Origin: an uncultured Coriobacteriaceae bacterium
GTDB taxonomy: Bacteria > Actinomycetota > Coriobacteriia > Coriobacteriales > Atopobiaceae
Direction: 5' to 3'
DNA length: 8,034 bases
NCBI GenBank assembly: GCA_900551595.1
Contig: URWR01000068.1
Span: 1-8,034, forward strand
Below are positions 1 to 5,600 of this stretch, one piece after another. The position numbers were made by a program, and so were the translations under genes. Below the pieces are notes generated by a model. It had not been told where the DNA came from, searched no databases, and worked only from the letters and a program-made list of their open reading frames with translations. Position 1 is the stretch's first letter, and every line of letters starts with the position of its first letter.

Positions 1-2
1 TC

Positions 3-41
3 GAGGTTGAGGAGATTGTGGTAGAAGAAGCTGCCGAATAA
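3..41 (+). CDS. rplI: C-terminal end of probable ribosomal protein L9 (partial)
   Basis: Only the last 12 codons and a TAA stop are visible (EVEEIVVEEAAE). The tail is very acidic. The residues alone do not identify the protein. The assignment rests on gene order: in many bacteria the rpsF-ssb-rpsR-rplI ribosomal operon sits directly upstream of dnaB, and L9 ends in a beta-rich domain followed by a variable tail. A strong terminator follows within 25 bases, as expected for the end of that operon. L9 is a structural protein of the large ribosomal subunit that binds 23S rRNA. It could instead be the end of another gene; the sequence upstream of the window would settle this. Confidence 0.5.
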   Translation, partial: EVEEIVVEEAAE

Positions 42-61
42 CTCTTTACCTCATATTTTTC

Positions 62-116
62 AAGAAGAGCTACTACCTGCAGATTTCTACAATCGCCGCA
101 GGTAGTAGCTTTCTTT
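62..116 (+). terminator. Rho-independent terminator after rplI
   Basis: A perfect 13-bp inverted repeat (68-80 AGCTACTACCTGC with 98-110) encloses a 17-base loop. With one bulged G at 67, the stem extends through AAGAA (62-66) and TTCTT (111-115). The T tract after the stem is short and interrupted (TTCTTT). It lies 20 bases after the stop codon, so it most likely ends the ribosomal-protein transcript and leaves dnaB to its own promoter. Confidence 0.8.
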
Positions 117-492
117 GTGGCAATAAATTTTCTTAAAAAATGATGAGTCTGCTGATCTAAACACCATAGCTGAACTGGGCATCTTCGAATAAAAGTATCG
201 AAAAATGCCAATTTACCTGGGGAAACATAGAATATCCATACTATGTTCGATAAGAGGATAGCTGCAAGGTTGCATATTCCTAGCCTGTCCTGTGTATCTT
301 GCGATTGTTGAAAACCCGCTCATCGAATTTTGCAAAGATTGTTGAAAACGTTGAAAACTTACAAATCCGCCGTTGAAAGCAGAAAGCCTTCGACAATCTC
401 CTGTATAAAGCGTGGGAGACATAAAACACAGAGAAACAGGCGGACGTAAATAAGCTACGATTCCCAAGCTAGTCTTTGTTGGAAGGAATGTT
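117..492 (+). other. Gene-free leader upstream of dnaB
   Basis: No convincing gene is seen in these roughly 375 bases. The main structure is the GTTGAAAAC repeat cluster (listed separately). Also present are a short palindrome TGCAAGGTTGCA (263-274) and a distant inverted pair TATCGAA (196-202) / TTCGATA (246-252), which could be chance. The best -10-like hexamer is TATAAA at 404-409, but no good -35 lies 16-18 bases upstream, so I do not call a promoter. The dnaB promoter must lie somewhere here if the upstream terminator works. A minus-strand open frame across 213-467 resembles no protein I recognise. Confidence 0.5.
307..380. repeat. GTTGAAAAC short repeats in the dnaB leader
   Basis: GTTGAAAAC occurs exactly at 307-315, 341-349 and 350-358; the last two are directly in tandem. 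A one-mismatch copy, GTTGAAAGC, lies at 372-380. The first two copies share a longer 13-base match, GATTGTTGAAAAC (303-315 and 337-349). On the other strand the core reads TTTTCAACA, which resembles a degenerate DnaA box (consensus TTATCCACA, two differences). Repeats of this kind upstream of a replication gene suggest a protein-binding array, but the binding protein is unknown. Confidence 0.6.
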
Positions 493-495
493 TTG
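481..495 (+). promoter_or_regulatory. Ribosome binding site that fixes a TTG start for dnaB
   Basis: GGAAGG at 481-486 lies 6 bases before TTG at 493-495. In the dnaB frame the nearest upstream stop is TAA at 451-453, and no ATG lies between it and the conserved DnaB N-terminus until 562. The ATG at 488 is in another frame and stops after five codons. TTG 493 is therefore the best-supported start, and it gives the normal protein length. Confidence 0.7.
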
Positions 496-1893
496 CCTGC
501 TTTAGATCAATCCCATTACACTGATGAAAGCCATACCAGTTCATCAGAGTATTCGGCACCCATGCCTCAGGATGCGTCTGCTGAAGCGTCGGTACTATCA
601 GCCATGCTGGTTTCAAGTGATGTGCTGCAGGAGTGTCTTGTTTAACTGGATGAGCAGGATTTTTACATCCCATCCAATCAAAAAATATTTGCAGCTATGC
701 ATGCGCTTTTTGATCGTAGTCAGCCAGTCGATCCTATTTCTCTGGCAGATTATCTCAACTCTTCAGGGGATCTTGAACGCGTTGGCGGTCGCGCATATCT
801 GGTAGAACTCAGCGGCAATACGTTTGCACTTGCAAGTTGGCATCACCATGCCGAGATTCTTCGTCGAGACTCTACGCTACGCAACATTATTCAAGCTTCT
901 GCTCAAATTACCGCTCTTGCTTATAGTGCTCCGGAAGATACAAAAGAAGTTGTAAATGATGCAGAGCGTCTGCTTTTAGGTGTTACCGATCGCGATGTGA
1001 GTTCTAACTACTCAACAGTAGAGCAGATCATGGAGGAGCTCTACGAGCAGTTGGACGAGCAAGCACGAAATCGTACAGATTTCTTAGGTGTTCAGACTGG
1101 TTTTCCGGGCATCGATTCTCGCCTTCTTGGTTTACGTGAAGGTCAAATGGTAGTTATCGGTGCTCGACCTGGTGTTGGTAAGACTTCATTTGCGCTTAAT
1201 CTTGCTGTTAATGCAGCATCTTCGGGCGCTTCGGTTGCCTTTTTCTCACTTGAGATGAGTAAGGTAGAAATTGCTCAGCGCCTGCTTTCTGCGCATGCAC
1301 GCATTGGTCTTACCGATATTCGCTCGGCTAATATCCGCGATCAGCAATGGCCACAAATCCTCGAGGCTACAAGCGAGCTCTCACAGCTCGATATCATGAT
1401 CGACGACACGCCGGGCACGACTGTGACAGAGATACGTGCCAAAGCACGTCGCATGCTTCATGGGAAAAAGAATGGCGTAGTAATCCTGGACTATTTGCAG
1501 CTTGTGTCGCCGCCTTCAGGTGGACGTCGCTCAGACTCACGTGCAACTGAGGTTTCTGAGATGAGCCGTGGTATCAAAATTATGGCAAAAGACCTCGGTG
1601 TTCCTGTTATTGCTCTTTCGCAGCTCAACCGTTCCTCTGAGGCGCGTACCGGTAAGCGACCACAGCTTTCAGACCTGAGAGAATCAGGTGCTATCGAGCA
1701 GGATGCAGACATTGTTATCCTTTTGGATCGATCTGTAACGGCAGAAGAGGCTGCTCGCCAAGATCGTCCGGACGAGAATATTACCGAGTTTATTATCGCT
1801 AAGAACCGTTCGGGCCCAACAGGCGTGGTACCTCTCACCTTCTTGCCAGGTTCAACAAAGTTTGTAGAGGTTGACACTCACCACGAAGAGTAG
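493..1893 (+). pseudogene. dnaB: Replicative DNA helicase DnaB, interrupted by an in-frame TAA
   Basis: DnaB is the hexameric helicase that unwinds DNA at the replication fork and recruits primase. Read from TTG 493, the locus has 466 sense-or-stop codons, a normal DnaB length. The N-terminal domain begins at about residue 25 (PQDASAEASVLSAML). It continues after the stop with QDFYIPSNQKIFAAM and QPVDPISLADYL. The RecA-like ATPase domain carries Walker A GARPGVGKT (about 223-231), Walker B VVILDYLQL (about 329-337) and the late helicase motifs SQLNRSSEAR, SDLRESGAIEQDADI and IIAKNRSGPTG. The only defect is TAA at 643-645, codon 51, where the frame is identical on both sides. A single base change from a sense codon (for example GAA, giving LVELDEQDFY) explains it. 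As dnaB is normally essential, a sequencing error, a second copy, readthrough or re-initiation must be considered. Gene identity is near certain; functional state is unknown. Confidence 0.85.
697..1893 (+). CDS. dnaB: Open part of dnaB after the internal stop (398 aa)
   Basis: This is the part of dnaB that can be translated from the first in-frame ATG after the stop at 643-645. A product starting here would lose about 68 residues, including the first helices of the N-terminal collar domain. It would keep the rest of that domain, the linker (YEQLDEQARNRTDFLGVQTGF, about residues 116-136 of this fragment) and the whole ATPase domain. No Shine-Dalgarno sequence precedes ATG 697 (upstream bases are AAAAAATATTTGCAGCT), so efficient re-initiation is doubtful. 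An automatic gene finder would probably report this fragment as dnaB. I list it separately because the true start of any working protein is uncertain. Confidence 0.5.
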   Translation: MHALFDRSQPVDPISLADYLNSSGDLERVGGRAYLVELSGNTFALASWHHHAEILRRDSTLRNIIQASAQITALAYSAPEDTKEVVNDAERLLLGVTDRDVSSNYSTVEQIMEELYEQLDEQARNRTDFLGVQTGFPGIDSRLLGLREGQMVVIGARPGVGKTSFALNLAVNAASSGASVAFFSLEMSKVEIAQRLLSAHARIGLTDIRSANIRDQQWPQILEATSELSQLDIMIDDTPGTTVTEIRAKARRMLHGKKNGVVILDYLQLVSPPSGGRRSDSRATEVSEMSRGIKIMAKDLGVPVIALSQLNRSSEARTGKRPQLSDLRESGAIEQDADIVILLDRSVTAEEAARQDRPDENITEFIIAKNRSGPTGVVPLTFLPGSTKFVEVDTHHEE

Positions 1894-2059
1894 AGTAAAG
1901 AGGCACTGAACATATGGAACATACAACCCTCTCGCAAGAGATTTGGCTGTATTGTCCTATACTGATTTCGCCGACCCGACCGGGCTATGCCCGCCGCCGA
2001 AGACGGCTTCCCGTTCGGTGCGTGTGCCAGACTATATGAGAACGAGCGAGGGAGACCGC
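1894..2059 (+). promoter_or_regulatory. purA leader with GC-rich hairpins
   Basis: This is the only sizeable gap inside the dnaB-to-Nudix cluster. From about 1968 to 2030 the bases are clearly richer in G and C than the flanking genes. Small hairpins can be drawn: CGGGC (1981-1985) with GCCCG (1989-1993), and CCGAA (1997-2001) with TTCGG (2014-2018). CTCGC at 1931-1935 can pair with GCGAG at 2046-2050, touching the purA ribosome site. A -10-like TATACT is at 1958-1963, without a convincing -35. No T-run follows any hairpin, so it is not an intrinsic terminator, and I do not recognise a known purine riboswitch. An internal promoter or leader control of purA is possible but unproven. Confidence 0.3.
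1914..2039 (+). CDS. Possible 41-aa leader peptide before purA
   Basis: An ATG at 1914 opens 41 codons and ends at TGA 2037-2039, 20 bases before the purA start. A purine-rich AAAGAGG at 1897-1903 lies 10 bases upstream and could act as a weak ribosome site. The peptide begins MEHTTLSQEIWLYCP and has a run of five arginines (YARRRRRLPVR) at about residues 25-35. It resembles no family I know. The second half falls in a GC-rich patch and its codons are unlike those of the neighbours, so it may be a chance frame. If real, its place suggests an upstream peptide influencing purA translation. Confidence 0.2.
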   Translation: MEHTTLSQEIWLYCPILISPTRPGYARRRRRLPVRCVCQTI

Positions 2060-3340
2060 ATGTCTGCATCGGTACTTGTGGGCACTCAATGGGGAGACGA
2101 GGGTAAAGGTAAAGTTACCGACCTTATCTCCGGTGATTTTGACGTTGTATGCCGTTATGCCGGCGGCGCAAATGCTGGCCATACGGTAATTGCTAATGGT
2201 AAGAAGTTGGCGCTCCATCAGGTGCCTTCTGGTGTCATGTATGAAGGAACATATCCTGTTATTGGCAACGGCTGTATCGTGGATCCAGAAGTTTTACTTT
2301 CTGAGATTGATATGCTTGCTGAGCAGGGTATTTCTGCTGATCGTCTCAAGATTTCGGGCAATGCGCATATCGTTATGCCTTATCACAAAGATCTTGATGG
2401 TGCTCATGAGAAAAAGCTTGGTAAGAACCTCATTGGCACCACTAAGCGCGGCGTTGGCCCATGCTATATGGATAAGATGAACCGCACAGGTCTGCGCATC
2501 CAAGATATGTTGGATGAGAAGATCTTCCGCCAGAAGCTGGAAAGCGCTCTTGCGTATACCAACCCAATTCTTGAGAAGGTGTACGAGCTTCCAACCTATA
2601 CCGTCGATGGTATCTGTGAAACCTATTTACCCTATGCAGAGCGTATTCGTCCCTACATCGTAGAGAGCAGTATTTTCCTGAATGAGCAACTTGAGGCAGG
2701 AAAGAATGTTCTGTTTGAGGGTGCCCAGGCAACCATGCTCGACATCGATCATGGTACGTATCCTTTTGTTACAAGCTCCAATTGCACCGCCGGTGGTGCA
2801 GTAACTGGTTCAGGTGTGGGTCCCACCAACATCAAGCGTGTGCTCGGTGTGGCAAAGGCTTATCTCACGCGTGTAGGATCCGGTCCTTTCCCCACGGAGC
2901 TCTTTGATGAAGTGGGTGACAAACTCGGTGAGGTTGGACACGAGTATGGTGTTACAACTGGTCGTAAGCGTCGCTGTGGCTGGTACGATGCAGTCGTTGT
3001 TAACTATGCCGTGCGAGTAAATGGTCTGACAGATCTTGCGATCACTAAGCTCGATGTTTTGGGCTGCCTTGATGAAATTAAAGTATGCGTAGCTTATGAG
3101 TGCGACGGCGTTGAGTATCGTACCGTGCCTGAGCATCAGAGCGTTTTCTATCATGCCAAGCCCGTCTATGAAACACTGCCGGGCTGGAAGTGCGATATCT
3201 CTGGCATCCGCAACTTCTACCAGCTGCCGCGTGAAGCTAAAGACTACATTGATTTCCTTGAGCAACTGGCTGGAGTGCGTGTTTCAATCATCACGGTTGG
3301 TCCAGACCGTGAGCAAACAATCGATAGATACTGGAACTAG
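2060..3340 (+). CDS. purA: Adenylosuccinate synthetase
   Basis: PurA joins IMP and aspartate using GTP to form adenylosuccinate, the first step of the AMP branch, in the cytoplasm. The 426-aa product is full length. Its N-terminus MSASVLVGTQWGDEGKGKVTD has the family P-loop with catalytic Asp13, and GGANAGHT supplies His41, at the same numbers as in E. coli PurA. Also present are the IMP loop GTTKRGVGPCY, the switch region EGAQATMLDIDHGTYPFVTSS, VGSGPFPTEL, the arginine-rich GVTTGRKRRCGW loop and the guanine-specificity motif TKLD. ATG 2060 follows GAGGGAG (2048-2054) with 5 bases between, and places the catalytic residues correctly. An upstream TTG at 1943 would add 39 unrelated residues. 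The gene follows dnaB after 166 bases and is followed within 15 bases by the degV-purD frame. No key residue is missing. Confidence 0.96.
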   Translation: MSASVLVGTQWGDEGKGKVTDLISGDFDVVCRYAGGANAGHTVIANGKKLALHQVPSGVMYEGTYPVIGNGCIVDPEVLLSEIDMLAEQGISADRLKISGNAHIVMPYHKDLDGAHEKKLGKNLIGTTKRGVGPCYMDKMNRTGLRIQDMLDEKIFRQKLESALAYTNPILEKVYELPTYTVDGICETYLPYAERIRPYIVESSIFLNEQLEAGKNVLFEGAQATMLDIDHGTYPFVTSSNCTAGGAVTGSGVGPTNIKRVLGVAKAYLTRVGSGPFPTELFDEVGDKLGEVGHEYGVTTGRKRRCGWYDAVVVNYAVRVNGLTDLAITKLDVLGCLDEIKVCVAYECDGVEYRTVPEHQSVFYHAKPVYETLPGWKCDISGIRNFYQLPREAKDYIDFLEQLAGVRVSIITVGPDREQTIDRYWN

Positions 3341-3354
3341 AGGTGCCTACTATC

Positions 3355-5598
3355 GTGCCTAAGAGCGAATTTGCAATCGTTGTAGATTCTGCTTGCGACC
3401 TCCCACTTGAATGGTGTGAGGAACAACAGGTGCAGGTTGTGCCATTCCATACAACGCTTGATGGCTGCGACTATCCGAGCCTTGGAACTGAAGGAACGAG
3501 TGACTTTTATGTAGCACTCGCAACAGCAACTGCAGCACCTCATGTGGCACCTCCTACAGGTCTTGACTATGAGCATGTCTTTGCAGCGCTGTTTGAAGAA
3601 GGGTTTGAGACTATCGTTTCAATCCACGCTTCAACAGCGCTTGCTGGTTCATTTGAAGCTGCTCGTACAGCTGCTCGTTTAATGTCAGCAACACAAAAGA
3701 TAGAGCTTGTCGATACAAAGACATTTTCTGTTGCGGAAGGTCTTGTTCTGCGAGATGTTGTGAGTGCCCGCAATTCGGGTGTATCGGTAAAAGAAGCAGC
3801 AGAACATGCACGTGCTTTTGCTGCAAAAACAAGTCTGTATTTTATACCTGCTCCAGATCGGTCTTTCAGCAGTACTGGCTCTGTGCATCGCGGCATTCGG
3901 GGAACACTCGCTCGCTTAGCACGCGCAGTAACAGGTCAGCGCCAGCTGATAAAAACGAACAAAGACGGAATGCTTGCTACGGTGGCTTCCCATACTGACT
4001 TAAGCTACCTTGCTTCAGATTTAGTTCGTCATCTGAGCGTGTGTGCGCATGAGGACGGTCCAATCATGTATGCCGAGGTAAGTGCCGGTATGCCGCGCTA
4101 TCTTGAGTATATTGACCGCCCGCTTGATACCAACGAATTTTCTTCTGAGTGTGTGTGGGTTGCAAATGCTAGCCCTGCAACAGTGAGTACAATTGGAATT
4201 GGCGCAATTGGTGTTGGTTTTGCACCTCGCCAGGTCTTTTGGCAAAGTAACAATAAGGATACCCAAAGCGTTAAAAATCAAGGAGGATCCATGGGTTCTG
4301 CCAGCGAGAAGGTCGATATCTTATTGCTTGGTTCTGGTGGTCGTGAGCATGCTCTTCTCACCAAACTTGCGGAGTCCCCGCGGGCAGGAAAGCTCTATGT
4401 TGCCCCAGGCAATGGCGGCATGTGGTCAATAGCTGAACGTGTGGATATCAATCCTGAGGATGGCGAAGAGGTTGCTTCCTTTGCCCGTGATAATGGCATT
4501 GGGCTTGTGGTTATAGGCCCAGAAGCTCCTTTGGTGAGTGGTGTGGCTGATGCAGTTCGTGCTGCAGGTATTCCTGTCTTTGGACCAAATGCAGCAGCAG
4601 CTCGTATGGAGGGCTCCAAGCAGTTTGCCAAAGAGATTATGGAAAAGGCGGGAGTTCCAACTGCGTCTTGGCGTTCATTTGATGATGAAGATGCCTGTGC
4701 AGCTTATGTACGCGAAATCGGTGGTCCTGTTGTTATAAAGGCAGATGGTCTTGCTGCTGGCAAGGGCGTTGTTGTCGCACAGAGCACCGAAGAAGCCTTG
4801 GCAGGAGTTCACGAATGCTTTACTGCTTTTGGTGATGCAGGCAAGCTGGTTGTTGTAGAAGAATTGCTGCGCGGACCAGAGTGCTCGCTTTTGGGTCTTA
4901 CTGATGGTCAAACGCTTGTTCCGCTGGCTGCTTCTCAGGATCACAAGCGCGCTTACGAAGGCGACCGAGGCCCCAATACAGGTGGCATGGGCGTGTATTC
5001 TCCGGTTCCCATTGTCACACCTGAAGAGCTTGAGCAGATGGTAGATATTGAGCGCCGCGTGGTTGCGCAGCTTGCCGCTGAGGGTATTGATTACCGTGGC
5101 TGCCTCTACGGTGGTTTCATGCTTACAGAAGATGGCCCAAAGGTTCTCGAGTTTAATGCTCGCTTTGGCGATCCTGAAACACAGGTGGTACTCCCCCGTA
5201 TGCATGCGGATCTTGTCGACGTATTTTTGCGCTGTGATAACGGAACGCTTAATGAGGCTGATGTTTCATGGGATAACGATTGGGCTGTTTCCGTTGTTCT
5301 TGCTTCGGCAGGTTATCCTGGCGCTTATGAGAAGGGCAAGGTTATTACCGGTATTGATGAGGCTAATGCCTGCGAAGGTGTTACGGTATATCACGCCGGA
5401 ACCGCACTGGATGCTGAGGGCAACATTATTACTGCCGGTGGTCGTGTGCTCGATGTGACGGCGCTGGCCCCCACATTTGAGGAAGCACGTAATCGTGCAT
5501 ATGAGGCGTGTGAACTTATCAACTTTGAAGGAAAGACATGCCGCCACGATATTGGTCTTCGCGCGCTGAAAGGCCGTGAGGCGTGGGAGGAGTCGTAG
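3355..5598 (+). CDS. DegV-domain / PurD fused open reading frame
   Basis: One uninterrupted frame encodes a DegV-family domain followed by phosphoribosylamine-glycine ligase (747 aa from GTG 3355; 751 from GTG 3343). I prefer GTG 3355 because AGAGGTG (3339-3345) lies 9 bases upstream and the protein then begins MPKSEFAIVVDSACDLP, a typical DegV start. DegV proteins bind fatty acids, and the FakB members present them to a fatty acid kinase. Here the domain covers about the first 300 residues: the DSACDLP start, IVSIHASTALAGSFEAARTA, ELVDTKTFS, and a C-terminal IGIGAIGVGF strand. A hydrophilic linker (WQSNNKDTQSVKNQGGS) leads into PurD. DegV and PurD are usually separate proteins, and an internal ribosome site and ATG precede PurD, so this may be a lost stop codon with two products or a real fusion. 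The DegV pocket is divergent (see findings). Confidence 0.75.
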   Translation: MPKSEFAIVVDSACDLPLEWCEEQQVQVVPFHTTLDGCDYPSLGTEGTSDFYVALATATAAPHVAPPTGLDYEHVFAALFEEGFETIVSIHASTALAGSFEAARTAARLMSATQKIELVDTKTFSVAEGLVLRDVVSARNSGVSVKEAAEHARAFAAKTSLYFIPAPDRSFSSTGSVHRGIRGTLARLARAVTGQRQLIKTNKDGMLATVASHTDLSYLASDLVRHLSVCAHEDGPIMYAEVSAGMPRYLEYIDRPLDTNEFSSECVWVANASPATVSTIGIGAIGVGFAPRQVFWQSNNKDTQSVKNQGGSMGSASEKVDILLLGSGGREHALLTKLAESPRAGKLYVAPGNGGMWSIAERVDINPEDGEEVASFARDNGIGLVVIGPEAPLVSGVADAVRAAGIPVFGPNAAAARMEGSKQFAKEIMEKAGVPTASWRSFDDEDACAAYVREIGGPVVIKADGLAAGKGVVVAQSTEEALAGVHECFTAFGDAGKLVVVEELLRGPECSLLGLTDGQTLVPLAASQDHKRAYEGDRGPNTGGMGVYSPVPIVTPEELEQMVDIERRVVAQLAAEGIDYRGCLYGGFMLTEDGPKVLEFNARFGDPETQVVLPRMHADLVDVFLRCDNGTLNEADVSWDNDWAVSVVLASAGYPGAYEKGKVITGIDEANACEGVTVYHAGTALDAEGNIITAGGRVLDVTALAPTFEEARNRAYEACELINFEGKTCRHDIGLRALKGREAWEES
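4280..4293 (+). promoter_or_regulatory. Internal ribosome binding site and ATG for PurD
   Basis: AAGGAGG (4280-4286), one of the strongest ribosome sites in the window, lies 4 bases before ATG 4291. It sits inside the DegV-PurD frame, where it is also read as the residues Gln-Gly-Gly. The ATG is 8 codons before the first conserved PurD strand, as expected for a native PurD start. It strongly suggests that PurD is made on its own, whatever happens to the upstream frame. Confidence 0.8.
4291..5598 (+). CDS. purD: Phosphoribosylamine-glycine ligase (GAR synthetase), from the internal start
   Basis: PurD joins 5-phosphoribosylamine and glycine with ATP to form glycinamide ribonucleotide, the second step of purine synthesis. 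From ATG 4291 the product is 435 aa, close to the family norm of about 420-430. It has the N-terminal ILLLGSGGREHAL motif (residues 10-22) and APGNGG. The ATP-grasp region includes VVIGPEAPLVSG, GPNAAAARMEGSK and VIKADGLAAGKGVVVA. The signature DHKRAYEGDRGPNTGGMG and the metal-binding LEFNARFGDPETQ follow. All key motifs are intact, so the enzyme should be active. The same frame is open upstream into a DegV domain, so a larger fused form is also possible. The stop TAG shares its G with the GTG start of the Nudix gene, indicating coupled translation. Confidence 0.93.
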   Translation: MGSASEKVDILLLGSGGREHALLTKLAESPRAGKLYVAPGNGGMWSIAERVDINPEDGEEVASFARDNGIGLVVIGPEAPLVSGVADAVRAAGIPVFGPNAAAARMEGSKQFAKEIMEKAGVPTASWRSFDDEDACAAYVREIGGPVVIKADGLAAGKGVVVAQSTEEALAGVHECFTAFGDAGKLVVVEELLRGPECSLLGLTDGQTLVPLAASQDHKRAYEGDRGPNTGGMGVYSPVPIVTPEELEQMVDIERRVVAQLAAEGIDYRGCLYGGFMLTEDGPKVLEFNARFGDPETQVVLPRMHADLVDVFLRCDNGTLNEADVSWDNDWAVSVVLASAGYPGAYEKGKVITGIDEANACEGVTVYHAGTALDAEGNIITAGGRVLDVTALAPTFEEARNRAYEACELINFEGKTCRHDIGLRALKGREAWEES

Positions 5599-5600
5599 TG
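5585..5600 (+). promoter_or_regulatory. Ribosome site and overlapping start of the Nudix gene
   Basis: GGGAGGAG (5585-5592) lies 5 bases before GTG 5598, and the last base of the purD TAG (5596-5598) is the first base of this GTG. A GTG at 5583 is in frame but would lie before the ribosome site, so 5598 is the better start. Overlap of this kind normally means translational coupling. Confidence 0.7.

Noticed and set aside
213..467. An 84-codon minus-strand open frame in the dnaB leader
   Set aside because: No similarity to known proteins, no convincing ribosome site, and composition typical of a chance frame.
643..645. Recoding of TAA as an amino acid
   Set aside because: rplI and the Nudix gene both end at TAA where their proteins should end, so TAA is used as a stop here. 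Site-specific readthrough is not excluded.
524..805. A 93-codon plus-strand frame that bridges the dnaB stop codon in another frame
   Set aside because: Its sequence shows no DnaB features, while the dnaB frame is conserved on both sides of the stop. A frameshift therefore does not explain the interruption.
1943..2059. N-terminal extension of PurA from a TTG at 1943
   Set aside because: The 39 extra residues are unlike PurA, and ATG 2060 has a proper ribosome site and places Asp13 and His41 at the usual numbers.
2810..3265. A 151-codon open frame on the minus strand
   Set aside because: It is antisense to the conserved C-terminal half of purA and looks like a shadow of its codon pattern.
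4281..4295. GGATCC and CCATGG restriction-like sites at the PurD start, suggesting an engineered construct
   Set aside because: The flanking sequence is continuous natural coding sequence with no vector sequence. These six-base sites occur by chance within the ribosome site and start codon.
4675..5205. A 176-codon open frame on the minus strand
   Set aside because: It lies wholly inside purD, whose motifs are intact on the other strand. Its predicted protein has no recognisable family and no ribosome site.
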